Assembly (NCBI RefSeq): GCF_051235805.1
Contig: NZ_JBPNXV010000001.1
Location: 1,550,001 to 1,614,000, forward strand
DNA: 64,000 nt
Reading direction: 5' to 3'
Source: Pseudothermotoga_B sp051235805
Lineage (GTDB): Bacteria; Thermotogota; Thermotogae; Thermotogales; DSM-5069
Shown here piece after piece: positions 43,755-52,351 of the stretch. The notes under the pieces are model-generated. The model was not told the origin of the DNA. It saw only the letters and a program-made list of their open reading frames with translations, and did no database searches. Numbering within the stretch: position 1 is the first letter of the stretch; each line of letters starts with the position of its first letter. Made by a program: the position numbers and the translations under genes.

Positions 43755-45108
43755 AGCTGAGTTTTTCCAACAACACTTTGTATGCCCTGTAAGTTTCGTA
43801 AAGATCTGCCTTTGAGACGAGCTCGAAAGGCGAATGCATACCGAGTAAAGCAGGACCCATGTCTAAGACGCAGGCACCCTTTTCGGCGAGGAACTTCGCA
43901 ACTGTACCCCCACCGCCGCGATCTACCTTTCCCATCGTGGCAACCTGCCAGACAACACCTTCTTGGTTTAACACCTTTCTCACCTTAGCAACGAACTCTG
44001 CATGTGCTTCGCTGGAGCCAGATTTTCCACCACTGCCTGTGTACCTGACAAGTCCAACACCATATCCAACCCTTGCGGCGTTGTTAAGATCGTGCACTTC
44101 TTTGAACATAGGATCGATTGCTGGACAAACATCTGCAGAGATTATGTTAGTTTTTGAGAAAAGCTCGTCTACGCCAAGTGAGGTATCGGTACAACCTTGA
44201 GATTTGAGAATCTTTTTCAAGACCATCACGTAGAAATTGGCTTTCGCTCCCGCGTTACCTTCGCTGCCAGTTTCCTCTCTATCGAAGAGAATAACTCCGC
44301 ATGACCTGACAGGATTTTGAACTTCGATCAGCCCCTTTATGGCAGTATAAGCGCAGATTCTATCATCGTGACCATATGCTCCAAGCAAACTTTCATCTAA
44401 ACCTACACTTCTTGCTTTCAGTGCTGGTACGAGTTCAAACTCACCGCTTACGAAATCTTCTTCTTTCAAACCGTATCTGTCGTTTAACAACTTCAGAATG
44501 TAGGTTTTCACAGCCTCTTTTTGCACACCAGCAAGTGGGATGGTGCCAAGGACAATTGAAAGCTTTTCAGCATCGAATTTCTCACTGAGCAGAGCATCCT
44601 TCTTGTCAAGGTGTGGTAGCAAGTCAGGAGTCACAAAAACTGGATCATCTTTGCATTGCCCTAAATGAATTTCGACGATCTCACCACTGTCCTTGACAAC
44701 ATAACCGTGAAGTTCCAAAGGAAGGCTGAGCCACTGGTATTTTTTCACACCACCGTAGTAATGAGTCCTCGCAAGTGCGATCTCTTCCTCTTCAAAGAGC
44801 GGTTGAGGTTTCAGATCGAGCCTTGGTGCATCGATGTGTGCCGCTACCAAATTCAGACCATTCTCAAGTTTACCAACAAGTTGAAGCGCTATCAGAGACT
44901 TTCCACGATTGACTGCATAGACTTTGGTTGCCTTGCCATCAAAGGCTTCTATCGATATGTATCCGGCATCTTGGAGCATTTTCTCAAATTCTCTGATAGC
45001 CATCCTCTCTGTTCTTGACAAATCAATGAATTTTGCATATTCTTCTGTGAAAGATTCAATCTGCCCTCTATCCCTCACAGACCAGAGATTTTTCGGTGAA
45101 AACTTCAC
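43753..45108 (-). CDS. M18 aspartyl/leucyl aminopeptidase
   Basis: 451 residues, cytoplasmic. M18 zinc motifs: AAHIDAPRLDLKP (His ligand, about 94), DREETGSEG (about 275-283) and the late LLGMHSPFEL (His ligand, about 425). It removes N-terminal residues, and family members form dodecamers. GTG start; AGGAGG lies 10 nt upstream. Monocistronic; convergent with the barrel gene. Confidence 0.93.
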   Translation of the reverse strand: MKFSPKNLWSVRDRGQIESFTEEYAKFIDLSRTERMAIREFEKMLQDAGYISIEAFDGKATKVYAVNRGKSLIALQLVGKLENGLNLVAAHIDAPRLDLKPQPLFEEEEIALARTHYYGGVKKYQWLSLPLELHGYVVKDSGEIVEIHLGQCKDDPVFVTPDLLPHLDKKDALLSEKFDAEKLSIVLGTIPLAGVQKEAVKTYILKLLNDRYGLKEEDFVSGEFELVPALKARSVGLDESLLGAYGHDDRICAYTAIKGLIEVQNPVRSCGVILFDREETGSEGNAGAKANFYVMVLKKILKSQGCTDTSLGVDELFSKTNIISADVCPAIDPMFKEVHDLNNAARVGYGVGLVRYTGSGGKSGSSEAHAEFVAKVRKVLNQEGVVWQVATMGKVDRGGGGTVAKFLAEKGACVLDMGPALLGMHSPFELVSKADLYETYRAYKVLLEKLS

Positions 45109-45251
45109 TTTTTCAGCACCTCCTTTTTTCGCATGCAGTACTATGTTATCACAAAGCGATCTTTGTTGTTCATATTTATAGTAGGCTATGAATTCATTGA
45201 ATACAAAAGCTCAGTGAAGCACAAAAATGAGAAAGCAGTTTCACAACCATC

Positions 45252-45279
45252 TTGAGTTTTTTCGAAAAAATGATATTAT
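45252..45279 (+). promoter_or_regulatory. Promoter of the isolated flagellin gene, with palindromic spacer
   Basis: TTGAGT (45252-45257), 16-bp spacer, TATTAT (45274-45279). The spacer contains the perfect 14-bp palindrome TTTTTTCGAAAAAA (45257-45270). No sigma-28 type element (TAAA, GCCGATAA) is seen. Confidence 0.5.
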
Positions 45280-45297
45280 AAAAGCGGAGGGGTCGTC

Positions 45298-46101
45298 ATG
45301 AGGATCAACGATATTACAAATGCGTGGATGGTTAGATACCTCGACTTTCTACAGAATCAGCAGCGCAACCTTTCAACCCAGCTCAGTCAAGCAACCATAC
45401 CATTCAGTGCGAATGTCTCAGCAGGTGCCATATCGCAGAAAATACGAGCACAGATCACAGGATACCAGCAGGCTATGAGCGATGTATACAACGCCATCGG
45501 TATGATGAATGTAGCCGAAGGTGGCTTGAACTCTATCAGGTCAAATTTGCAGAGAATGAGAGAACTTGCTGTTCAAGCTTCCAATAGTACGCTGAGTTCC
45601 TCAGACAGAGCCGCTCTTGCAGAAGAGTTTCGTCAACTTCAGCAACAGATAAACAAGACCTCTGAACAGACTCAGTACAACAACACAAAAGTTCTGCAGG
45701 AAGTGAGAGATTTTCAAGTGCAGACAGGGCCGAATGAGGGGCAGAAGATGTCAATAACGATAAGTCCTGTCAATGCAAGGACACTCGGCGTCGAGAATCT
45801 CAATCTGAGCACACCCCAGAATGCCCAAAGTGCTATCGAAGAGATAGACAAAGCTTTGGAACAAACGAGCAACCTGCGTTCTTACATAGGAGCCACAACT
45901 AACAGACTTGGTTCTGCCGCCAAGGAACTTTCAAATACGATGATAAACCTCACAACTACTGTGAGCAACCTCACAGACACAGATATGGCAAGAACGATGA
46001 TGGAGTTCATTCGGTCACAACTCATGACTCAATCTAGTATAAGTGCGCTGAGTCATTCGAATCTGTCACGCCTTTCGGTACTTAGATTGCTCAACATGTG
46101 A
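45298..46101 (+). CDS. Flagellin-like protein (short, isolated)
   Basis: 267 residues. The conserved flagellin N-terminal region is seen from NVAEGGLNSIRSNLQRMRELAVQASNS (about 70-95), and the C-terminal D0/D1 helix from LGSAAKELSNT to the end RLSVLRLLNM. There is no variable D2/D3 domain. The first 35 residues (MRINDITNAWMVRYLDFL) diverge from the usual MRINHNxxA... flagellin start, so it may be a minor flagellin or a FlgL-like junction protein. GGAGGGG precedes the ATG. No other flagellar gene is nearby. Confidence 0.85.
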   Translation: MRINDITNAWMVRYLDFLQNQQRNLSTQLSQATIPFSANVSAGAISQKIRAQITGYQQAMSDVYNAIGMMNVAEGGLNSIRSNLQRMRELAVQASNSTLSSSDRAALAEEFRQLQQQINKTSEQTQYNNTKVLQEVRDFQVQTGPNEGQKMSITISPVNARTLGVENLNLSTPQNAQSAIEEIDKALEQTSNLRSYIGATTNRLGSAAKELSNTMINLTTTVSNLTDTDMARTMMEFIRSQLMTQSSISALSHSNLSRLSVLRLLNM

Positions 46102-46394
46102 TGAACCAAAAGCCTCATGAAGGTTGAATGGTTTATCCTTTTACTCTTTTGCTAATGTTTTTGAAGAGTAGTCTTGTCAAAGTGTTGACAAAACTAATGT
46201 CGTGCAAGAATTGGGGTACCAAAAGACACTGGTTTTGTTAACACGTAGATCTGCAAAGGCTTATTTTCAGAAATCCTCTCTTATAGAGATCTCTCATAGT
46301 GTCACACCTTGGAAAAACTCTCACAGAGAGTGATTAACAAATGATCTTGGTAAAGACCCTCTTGGAAAGCTTTTTCTCGCTCTTGTACTCTTGC
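46102..46394. other. Intergenic stretch between flagellin and the GntR operon
   Basis: About 293 bp with no reading frame. It contains an inverted repeat TTGTCAA-N4-TTGACAA (46174-46191) and an ACTCTC/GAGAGT hairpin near 46317-46331. No clear flagellin terminator or RNA gene is recognised. Confidence 0.4.
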
Positions 46395-46424
46395 TTGACA
46401 TGGTATGATTATAATCATTATAAT
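46395..46424 (+). promoter_or_regulatory. Promoter of the GntR carbohydrate operon
   Basis: Perfect TTGACA (46395-46400), 18-bp spacer, perfect TATAAT (46419-46424). Confidence 0.75.
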
Positions 46425-46431
46425 GATTATA
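46405..46431. promoter_or_regulatory. Palindromic operator over the -10 box
   Basis: 46410-46431 is a perfect 22-bp palindrome centred on the -10 hexamer; an overlapping 14-bp palindrome (ATGATTATAATCAT) occupies 46405-46418 in the spacer. A dimeric regulator bound here would block RNA polymerase; the GntR protein encoded directly downstream is the obvious candidate. Confidence 0.55.
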
Positions 46432-46449
46432 GTAACTGGGGGTGGTGCT

Positions 46450-47172
46450 TTGATCGACCCATATTCTACAGAACCTCTTTATTACCAACTCAAAGAGATC
46501 CTAAGAAAGAATATTCTTGCTGGTGTGTGGAAGGCTGGTGAAAAGATACCCACTGAAAGAGAATTGTCTGAAAGTTTCAAAGTTAGCACAGCTGTTGTAA
46601 GACAGGCTGTTTCTCTACTGGCTGACGAGGGTTTCTTGGTCAAAAGACAAGGCAAGGGTACTTTCGTGGTCGATACGAGAGTCAGACAGGGACCAAGAAA
46701 GCTATCAAGTTTCAGTGAAGAGATGTCCACAATGGGTTTGAAAGCATCTTCAATAGTCCTCGAAAAGGGTATCAAAGAAGCTGATGAAAAGATCTCTAAG
46801 GTTCTTCAACTGCAGCCCAAGACAAAAGTAATAATGGTCAAGCGATTGAGGCTTGCAAACGATGAGCCGCTTGGCATTCAAACCTTCTACGTTGCAGAAT
46901 ACATAGCCCCTGGTTTCCTTGAAAATGATCTGACTCAGTCGCTTTACAAACTTCTCGAGACCAAATACGGAATAGTCATAAGATCCGCCTACGAGAAATA
47001 CTTTGCCACTGTACTTGACAAATACGAATGCAAGTTGTTACACGTGCGCTGGCCCTTTGCGGGATTCATTGTTGAGCGTATTGCTTTCGATGCGAGCGGC
47101 AGTACTGTTGAGTACACGGAGTCTGTCATAAGGAGTGACAAGTACTCAGTCCAAGTTCACTTGAGAAGGTGA
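46450..47172 (+). CDS. GntR/HutC-family transcriptional regulator
   Basis: 240 residues. A winged-helix N-terminus (PLYYQLKEILRKNILAGVWK, then GEKIPTERELSESFKVS and GKGTFV) leads to a UTRA ligand-binding domain (about 90-235). HutC-group regulators usually sense sugar phosphates or amino sugars. TTG 46450 with GGGGGTG 5 nt upstream gives the normal family length; the frame from 46405 would start inside the operator and add an isoleucine-rich tail. First gene of the operon, probably autoregulated. Confidence 0.9.
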   Translation: MIDPYSTEPLYYQLKEILRKNILAGVWKAGEKIPTERELSESFKVSTAVVRQAVSLLADEGFLVKRQGKGTFVVDTRVRQGPRKLSSFSEEMSTMGLKASSIVLEKGIKEADEKISKVLQLQPKTKVIMVKRLRLANDEPLGIQTFYVAEYIAPGFLENDLTQSLYKLLETKYGIVIRSAYEKYFATVLDKYECKLLHVRWPFAGFIVERIAFDASGSTVEYTESVIRSDKYSVQVHLRR

Positions 47173-47176
47173 TTTG

Positions 47177-48052
47177 GTGTTTTTCGTGTGTGACATAGGT
47201 GGTACAAATCTCAGAATGGCTGTCACAGATCTCAATGGGACAATACTGAACAAGCACAGAGTTCTTACTCCAAGAAATTACGATGAGCTTTTGAAAACAG
47301 TTGAAGACCAATTTAGAGAGAATTCAAAGAGATTCCACATCTGTGGTTGTTGCATTTCAGTAGCAGGTGCCGTTCTTGAAAACAAGGAGGTGTGGTTGCC
47401 AAATCTCTTTGGCCTTGAAAGACTCAAAGTTGCCGAGGATCTTCAGAACCTTCTTTCGGGTATCGAGGTTCACGTGATCGATGATAGAACAGCAGGATTG
47501 TTGGGAGAGATTTACAAAGGTTGCGCAGTCTCTAAGAAGAATGTTCTGTACTTAATAATCGGAACTGGTGTTGGGCTGGGAATATTAATTGATGGTGTAG
47601 TGGTCTCTGGGTCAGAAAGATTGGCAGGTTCTGTGGGGTGGATAAGAGTGATCGATCCACTGACAGGTAGGATCGACACCGTTGAAAATACGATATCTGG
47701 TCCAGGCATTCTAAAAAGGTTCAACACAGTTTGCAAAAACTCTGCCTCGTCCCCGGAGGAAATTTTCCGTCTGTACAAACAAGAGGCAGACAATTGTGTG
47801 AGGCATCTTGTCCAGAGCACTTCTAAAGTTGTTGGTTATCTTTTGAGTGTCCTTGTGAATATCTTCAACCCCGAAATCATAATCTTGGCTGGGAGTCTGG
47901 CACTTCAATGGGATGTGTTTCAAGATGAAGCCATCGAGGTACTCAAACAGAACATCAGTCCTTCTATCAAGCGACCACCTGTGAGGATTTCCAACCTTGG
48001 AGAGGATGCTCAGCTTCTTGGTTGTACCAAATACTTACTCTCAATCCGATGA
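47177..48052 (+). CDS. ROK-family protein (sugar kinase-like), atypical
   Basis: 291 residues. ATP-binding DIGGTN (about 6-11), a catalytic-Asp-type segment HVIDDRTAGLLGE and GTGVGLGI match ROK kinases. However the ROK zinc motif is absent: the usual GH is GW (GSVGWIRVIDPLTG) and the CxCGxxGCxE block is missing. It may still phosphorylate a sugar or act as a sensor. GTG at 47177 follows AAGGTG by 5 nt, overlapping region of the GntR stop. The SIS gene follows immediately. Confidence 0.8.
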   Translation: MFFVCDIGGTNLRMAVTDLNGTILNKHRVLTPRNYDELLKTVEDQFRENSKRFHICGCCISVAGAVLENKEVWLPNLFGLERLKVAEDLQNLLSGIEVHVIDDRTAGLLGEIYKGCAVSKKNVLYLIIGTGVGLGILIDGVVVSGSERLAGSVGWIRVIDPLTGRIDTVENTISGPGILKRFNTVCKNSASSPEEIFRLYKQEADNCVRHLVQSTSKVVGYLLSVLVNIFNPEIIILAGSLALQWDVFQDEAIEVLKQNISPSIKRPPVRISNLGEDAQLLGCTKYLLSIR

Positions 48053-48066
48053 AAGGAGTGGCAAAA

Positions 48067-48846
48067 TTGTTTGCATTTGAGGTATATCTTGAGAAGATTC
48101 AAAGCATTCTAAAGAAGATCAAGACAGAACAGAGAGACAATATCCTGAAGGCAGCGAACTTGATGGCAGACTGCATTTCAAAGGGTGGCTTGGTTCACAT
48201 GTTCGGCAGTGGTCACTCGATAATTCCAGTTTTGGATGCATTTCCCAGATATGGAAGTTTTGTTGGATTCAACCCTCTCACAGATCCTCGCTTGATGTGG
48301 TTCAGCCCTACAGGTCCTGCGAGTGCTCCTGGATTGTTGTTGATCGAAAGAAAGGAAGGATACATCGAAGATGGTTATTTGAGATACCAACCGCTTGCAA
48401 AGGAAGATGTCTTGGTTGTCTATTCACACGGCGGAGTGAATGCCGCACCAGTTGAGGCTGCACTCTATGGAAAAAAGGTCGGAGCGAGTGTCATTGCGGT
48501 TCTTTCGGTGCAGAATCAGACTCTTGCAGTGCCAACACACAGTAGTGGTAAAAAACTCTCTGATATCGCTGACCTGATCATAGACAACTGCGTACCGCCT
48601 GAAGACGCTGTTGTTCCTTTGGAAGGCAGAAAGGAAAGGTTAGCGGCTTCTTCCACAGTTGCTGCGGTTGCGATCACCATGTCTCTCGTTGCTCAGACAG
48701 GAAGTATCTTGCACCAGAGGGGTAAGGATCTGAAGATCTTTGTTTCTCCTAACGTTGAAGGATTCGGCGTGGATTACAACATAAAGATCTTCGACGAACA
48801 CCAGAAGACAATGAATGAACATTACAAGAGAATCTACGGGGAGTGA
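48067..48846 (+). CDS. SIS-domain phosphosugar-binding protein
   Basis: 259 residues of the SIS fold (UPF0309-like group): GGLVHMFGSGHS is the sugar-phosphate binding loop, with VVYSHGG a second typical loop, and a conserved LEGRKERLAASSTVAAVAITM helix. It may isomerise or bind a hexosamine or ketose phosphate produced by the kinase upstream. TTG 48067 is preferred because AAAGGAG lies 8 nt before it. Its stop overlaps the glycosidase start. Confidence 0.85.
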   Translation: MFAFEVYLEKIQSILKKIKTEQRDNILKAANLMADCISKGGLVHMFGSGHSIIPVLDAFPRYGSFVGFNPLTDPRLMWFSPTGPASAPGLLLIERKEGYIEDGYLRYQPLAKEDVLVVYSHGGVNAAPVEAALYGKKVGASVIAVLSVQNQTLAVPTHSSGKKLSDIADLIIDNCVPPEDAVVPLEGRKERLAASSTVAAVAITMSLVAQTGSILHQRGKDLKIFVSPNVEGFGVDYNIKIFDEHQKTMNEHYKRIYGE

Positions 48847-51011
48847 TGAACTTGAAGGGTTTCTTTCCTGTATCGGTGTGGTACGGTCCTCACAGATCAC
48901 GAGCACCCATGGTGGCAAAGATCGAATCCGTCCAGCAGATCGAAAGGGACATCACCACGATAAAATCTCTTGGATTCAACTCGGTCAGGTTTTGGTACGA
49001 CTGGGCAGCCGCTGAACCAAAGCCAGGAGAGTGGGATTTTTCAACCATCGACACACTGCTTGCAGTGGCAGACAGCTTGCAAATAAAGGCGATCGTTCAG
49101 GTGTACACAGATTCTGCACCAAACTGGGTAGAAAGAGATTATCCAGACTCACTTTTTGTGGACAGATCTGGTTTGCTCATACACTCTCAAGCATCGCCAG
49201 GGTATTGTTCAGACCATCCGCAAGTGAGAAAACACATAGAGGTATTTCTGCAGAAACTTGCAGCAGTCGTGGCGCCGCACGAATCTTTTTACGCATGGGA
49301 TATTTGGTCAGAGCCCCACATCGTGCAATGGTCTTGGATTGATTACATAAAAGACCCCTGGTTCTGCTACTGTGAACACTCTCAAAGGAGATTCATCGAT
49401 TGGCTTAAGAAGAAATATCAAACGATTGAGGCTTTGAACGACTCGTGGTATCGAAAGCACGAAAGTTGGGAAGAGGTCATAGCACCCAGGTATGTTTCCC
49501 TGTCGAGCTTCAAAGATTTGCTCGATTGGATCCAGTTCAACACTGAGAAGATAGCAGAAGATCTACACTGGAAGGTCACAACTATCAAGAAGGTAGATAG
49601 CAGCCACGCAGTATCGAGTCATGCTGCTATATCAAGTGTCTACGGAATACCCGGCATAGGTTATGGTGCCTCAGATGACTGGAAACTTTCAGAGAAGGTA
49701 GATGTATGGGGAACCTCATTCTATCCCAAACACACAGGTTCCTGGATGCCATTGAAGGCTCATCATATGGGAGTAGCTTTGGATGCGAGTAGATCTTCCT
49801 GTGAAAGCCGAGGAAAGCCATTCTGGATAGGTGAGCTTCAAACTGGACATGGGGTAACGGGTCTGAGATTTGGTGAGCCCGTTGACAAGAACGATGTCGA
49901 GAGATGGGCATGGCTTGCCGTTTCAAGAAATGCAAAAGGCTTGAACTATTACGCGTGGTTACCCATGAGCTGTGGTTACGAAGTCTCTGGATTTGGTCTT
50001 ACTGAGTACGATGGTTCAACAAACGAAAGATCGATAGCTGCCGGTAGAGTGGCGAGGACGATAACTGAAAAGATGGAAGTCTTTTTAAACTCAAAACCCT
50101 TGGCAGCAGAAGTAGCAATACTTTACAACATTGAGTCTCACAAAGCCCTTGCGTGTTTGAGAGCAGAGAGCGCCGAACTGATTAGAAAAGACATCTTTGG
50201 GATGTACAAGGCGCTCATGGATGTAGGTGTGAACGTCGATTTTTTGCACATCAGTGATCTGCAAAAAGATTTGTCAAAGTACAAATTGATACTCATACCC
50301 TTCTCGATCGCGTTAGACGAGCAGAGTGCCACAGCAATAAAAAGGTATGTTGCCAACGGTGGAACCGTTCTGGCGGACGGTCGAATTGGATGGATGAAAG
50401 AAGACGGTTCTCTGTGCGAGAAGATTCCCGGGTTGGGGTTGCACGAGCTGTTTGGCTGCGAGGAACTGTGGATGAAAGAACTGAAGGAGCGGGCAACTTT
50501 CAAAGAAAAAGATCTGACCATCTCCGCTTGCCGGTATCTTTCAACATATAGAGTAACGACTGGTAATGGAGTTGCTTTCTTTCAAGACCAACCAATCATA
50601 GTCGAGAACGACTACTTCTCGGGAAAGGCAATCATGGTTGGAACACTGCTCGGTGTTGGATATGAAGAAACGGGAAATCTTGATAATCTCGAGCTGGTAA
50701 GAAGAATTGCATTCGAATGTGGTGTTCAAAGAAAATACTCGATTCATGCAAGAACTGGTGATACGAGCGGTTTGGAAATTCGTCTTTCCACAGCACCTGC
50801 AGGTGAAGTTCTCATTTTTGTGTTCAACCACCAAGACAGTAAATGTTCTTTTGCTCTTTCTCTACCCAACAACCTTTCTGAGCGCACCTTTGAAAGAGTG
50901 ACATCCCTGAATCACTCAAAGAACGTTGGATTAGAAGACACAAATGAATTTACAGTGATAACAGATATCGCTATGGATGGCGGAGAAACAGTTGTTTTTC
51001 TGCTTGAATGA
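48846..51011 (+). CDS. GH42-like beta-galactosidase family glycosidase
   Basis: About 721 residues, cytoplasmic. The layout follows GH42: TIM barrel (about 1-390, starting GFFPVSVWYGPH and SLGFNSVRFWYDWAAAEPKPGEWDF), a trimerisation-like domain (about 395-600, VAILYNIESH, VANGGTVLADGR) and a small C-terminal beta domain. The acid/base Glu is in WDIWSEPH, where the usual clan-A Asn is Ser; the nucleophile Glu is in FWIGELQTG. Substrate is therefore uncertain. ATG 48846 overlaps the SIS stop; TTG 48852 lies 8 nt from GGGGAG and is an alternative start. Confidence 0.83.
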   Translation: MNLKGFFPVSVWYGPHRSRAPMVAKIESVQQIERDITTIKSLGFNSVRFWYDWAAAEPKPGEWDFSTIDTLLAVADSLQIKAIVQVYTDSAPNWVERDYPDSLFVDRSGLLIHSQASPGYCSDHPQVRKHIEVFLQKLAAVVAPHESFYAWDIWSEPHIVQWSWIDYIKDPWFCYCEHSQRRFIDWLKKKYQTIEALNDSWYRKHESWEEVIAPRYVSLSSFKDLLDWIQFNTEKIAEDLHWKVTTIKKVDSSHAVSSHAAISSVYGIPGIGYGASDDWKLSEKVDVWGTSFYPKHTGSWMPLKAHHMGVALDASRSSCESRGKPFWIGELQTGHGVTGLRFGEPVDKNDVERWAWLAVSRNAKGLNYYAWLPMSCGYEVSGFGLTEYDGSTNERSIAAGRVARTITEKMEVFLNSKPLAAEVAILYNIESHKALACLRAESAELIRKDIFGMYKALMDVGVNVDFLHISDLQKDLSKYKLILIPFSIALDEQSATAIKRYVANGGTVLADGRIGWMKEDGSLCEKIPGLGLHELFGCEELWMKELKERATFKEKDLTISACRYLSTYRVTTGNGVAFFQDQPIIVENDYFSGKAIMVGTLLGVGYEETGNLDNLELVRRIAFECGVQRKYSIHARTGDTSGLEIRLSTAPAGEVLIFVFNHQDSKCSFALSLPNNLSERTFERVTSLNHSKNVGLEDTNEFTVITDIAMDGGETVVFLLE

Positions 51012-51044
51012 GAATCTTGAAACCTTAGATGGGAGGGGTGAAGG

Positions 51045-52337
51045 ATGAAAAAGTCGTTACTTCTGTTAGTGGTCATTCTCTGTGTTTTTCTCAGCTTCAG
51101 CGCCTTTGGAAAAACCAAACTGATCTTCGCCGTGCACTGGTCGGACTACCAGGTCGAGGGAGTGAAGGACGAAAATGGTAATGTCACGGTAAAGGGGCTC
51201 AGACAGTACGTTGAAGAGTATCAAAAACTGAACCCAGACGTTGAGATCGAGATACAGTCGGTGCCGTTCGACGACTATTTGAAACGTATACTGATCAGTC
51301 ACACCTCTGGGGTTATAGCAGACATATATGTATTGTACTCACTCTGGGGTGTTCAGTTGGTTGATTCAGGTATACTCGATCAAGTTCCAAAAGACATTGC
51401 CGACAAGGTCAAAGCCAACTTCGTCAGAGTAGCAGTCGACGGTGCAACGATCGACAAGGCTATATGGGGTGTACCAGTCGAAGTTGCAAACTACGCACTC
51501 GTCTACAACAAAAAGTTGTTGCAAGAAGCAGGTTTCAATGAGCCACCAAAGACGTGGGATGAACTGGTTGCGATGGCTCCAAAGCTCACCAAGAGAAATC
51601 CAGATGGCACTGTAGCACAGTATGGTTTTGCCTTCCTTTCAGGTTGGGATTCCGCTGTGGTCCATCCTTTCTTGGCGTTGCTTCATAGCAACGGTGGCAA
51701 ACCATTCAAAGACGACTTCACCGAATCTTTGCTGACTTCAAAGGAAGCAATCGAAGCACTTGAAGCAGAGCTAAAGTTGTTCAAGAATGGAGCAACAGAT
51801 CCTGCTGCAAGTGTGTGGGGCTTCCCGTCGGGCAAGGTAGCCATGATGATAATGGCTCCATGGTATGAGACGGCGTTGAAACTGGGATTCAAAGATCAAT
51901 ACGAAGAGACAGTCGGTGTAGCTCCCATACCATACCTGAAGAAGCCAGCCTCGGCTGGATACACTTGGTTCATTGCCGTTGACAGTGCATCGAAGAACAA
52001 AAAGGCAGCCTGGGATTTCATAAGATGGATGACCTTGCAAGATGTTGGTGGCTTTACCAGAATTGGAGAACTCATGGCTAAGAATATCGGGTCAATTACG
52101 CCGAACAAATTGGATCTTGCTTTCTTCAAGAACGAGCTGAACGATCTGTATACTTCTGTCTTTGTCAAAGAGCTTGAGAACACTTATCAAGAGCCAAATG
52201 TCGCACAAGGGCAGGAGATTAAGACAATACTAATGAGGGAAATCATCGAAGCCTGGAATGGACGAAAGAGTGCCGAAAAAGCTTTGAGCGATGCAAAGAA
52301 GGAAATTGACAAAATCCTGGCAGAGTTTTACAAATGA
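51045..52337 (+). CDS. Sugar ABC transporter substrate-binding protein (family 1)
   Basis: 430 residues. A Sec signal (about 1-22, ending SAFG) and the MalE-like fold: FDDYLKRILISHTSG, WGVPVEVANYALVYNKKLL and PPKTWDELVAMA. It delivers a sugar or oligosaccharide to the permeases downstream. GGGAGGGG precedes the ATG. Third functional layer of the GntR operon. Confidence 0.93.
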   Translation: MKKSLLLLVVILCVFLSFSAFGKTKLIFAVHWSDYQVEGVKDENGNVTVKGLRQYVEEYQKLNPDVEIEIQSVPFDDYLKRILISHTSGVIADIYVLYSLWGVQLVDSGILDQVPKDIADKVKANFVRVAVDGATIDKAIWGVPVEVANYALVYNKKLLQEAGFNEPPKTWDELVAMAPKLTKRNPDGTVAQYGFAFLSGWDSAVVHPFLALLHSNGGKPFKDDFTESLLTSKEAIEALEAELKLFKNGATDPAASVWGFPSGKVAMMIMAPWYETALKLGFKDQYEETVGVAPIPYLKKPASAGYTWFIAVDSASKNKKAAWDFIRWMTLQDVGGFTRIGELMAKNIGSITPNKLDLAFFKNELNDLYTSVFVKELENTYQEPNVAQGQEIKTILMREIIEAWNGRKSAEKALSDAKKEIDKILAEFYK

Positions 52338-52351
52338 GAGGAGCATTCAAA

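Noticed and set aside
46174..46191. TTGTCAA-N4-TTGACAA as a second operator or promoter
   Set aside because: No -10 at a suitable distance and no nearby start; may be chance in an AT-rich gap.
46405..46449. ATG at 46405 as start of the GntR regulator
   Set aside because: It would encode an Ile-rich tail from the operator palindrome and lies upstream of the predicted transcription start.
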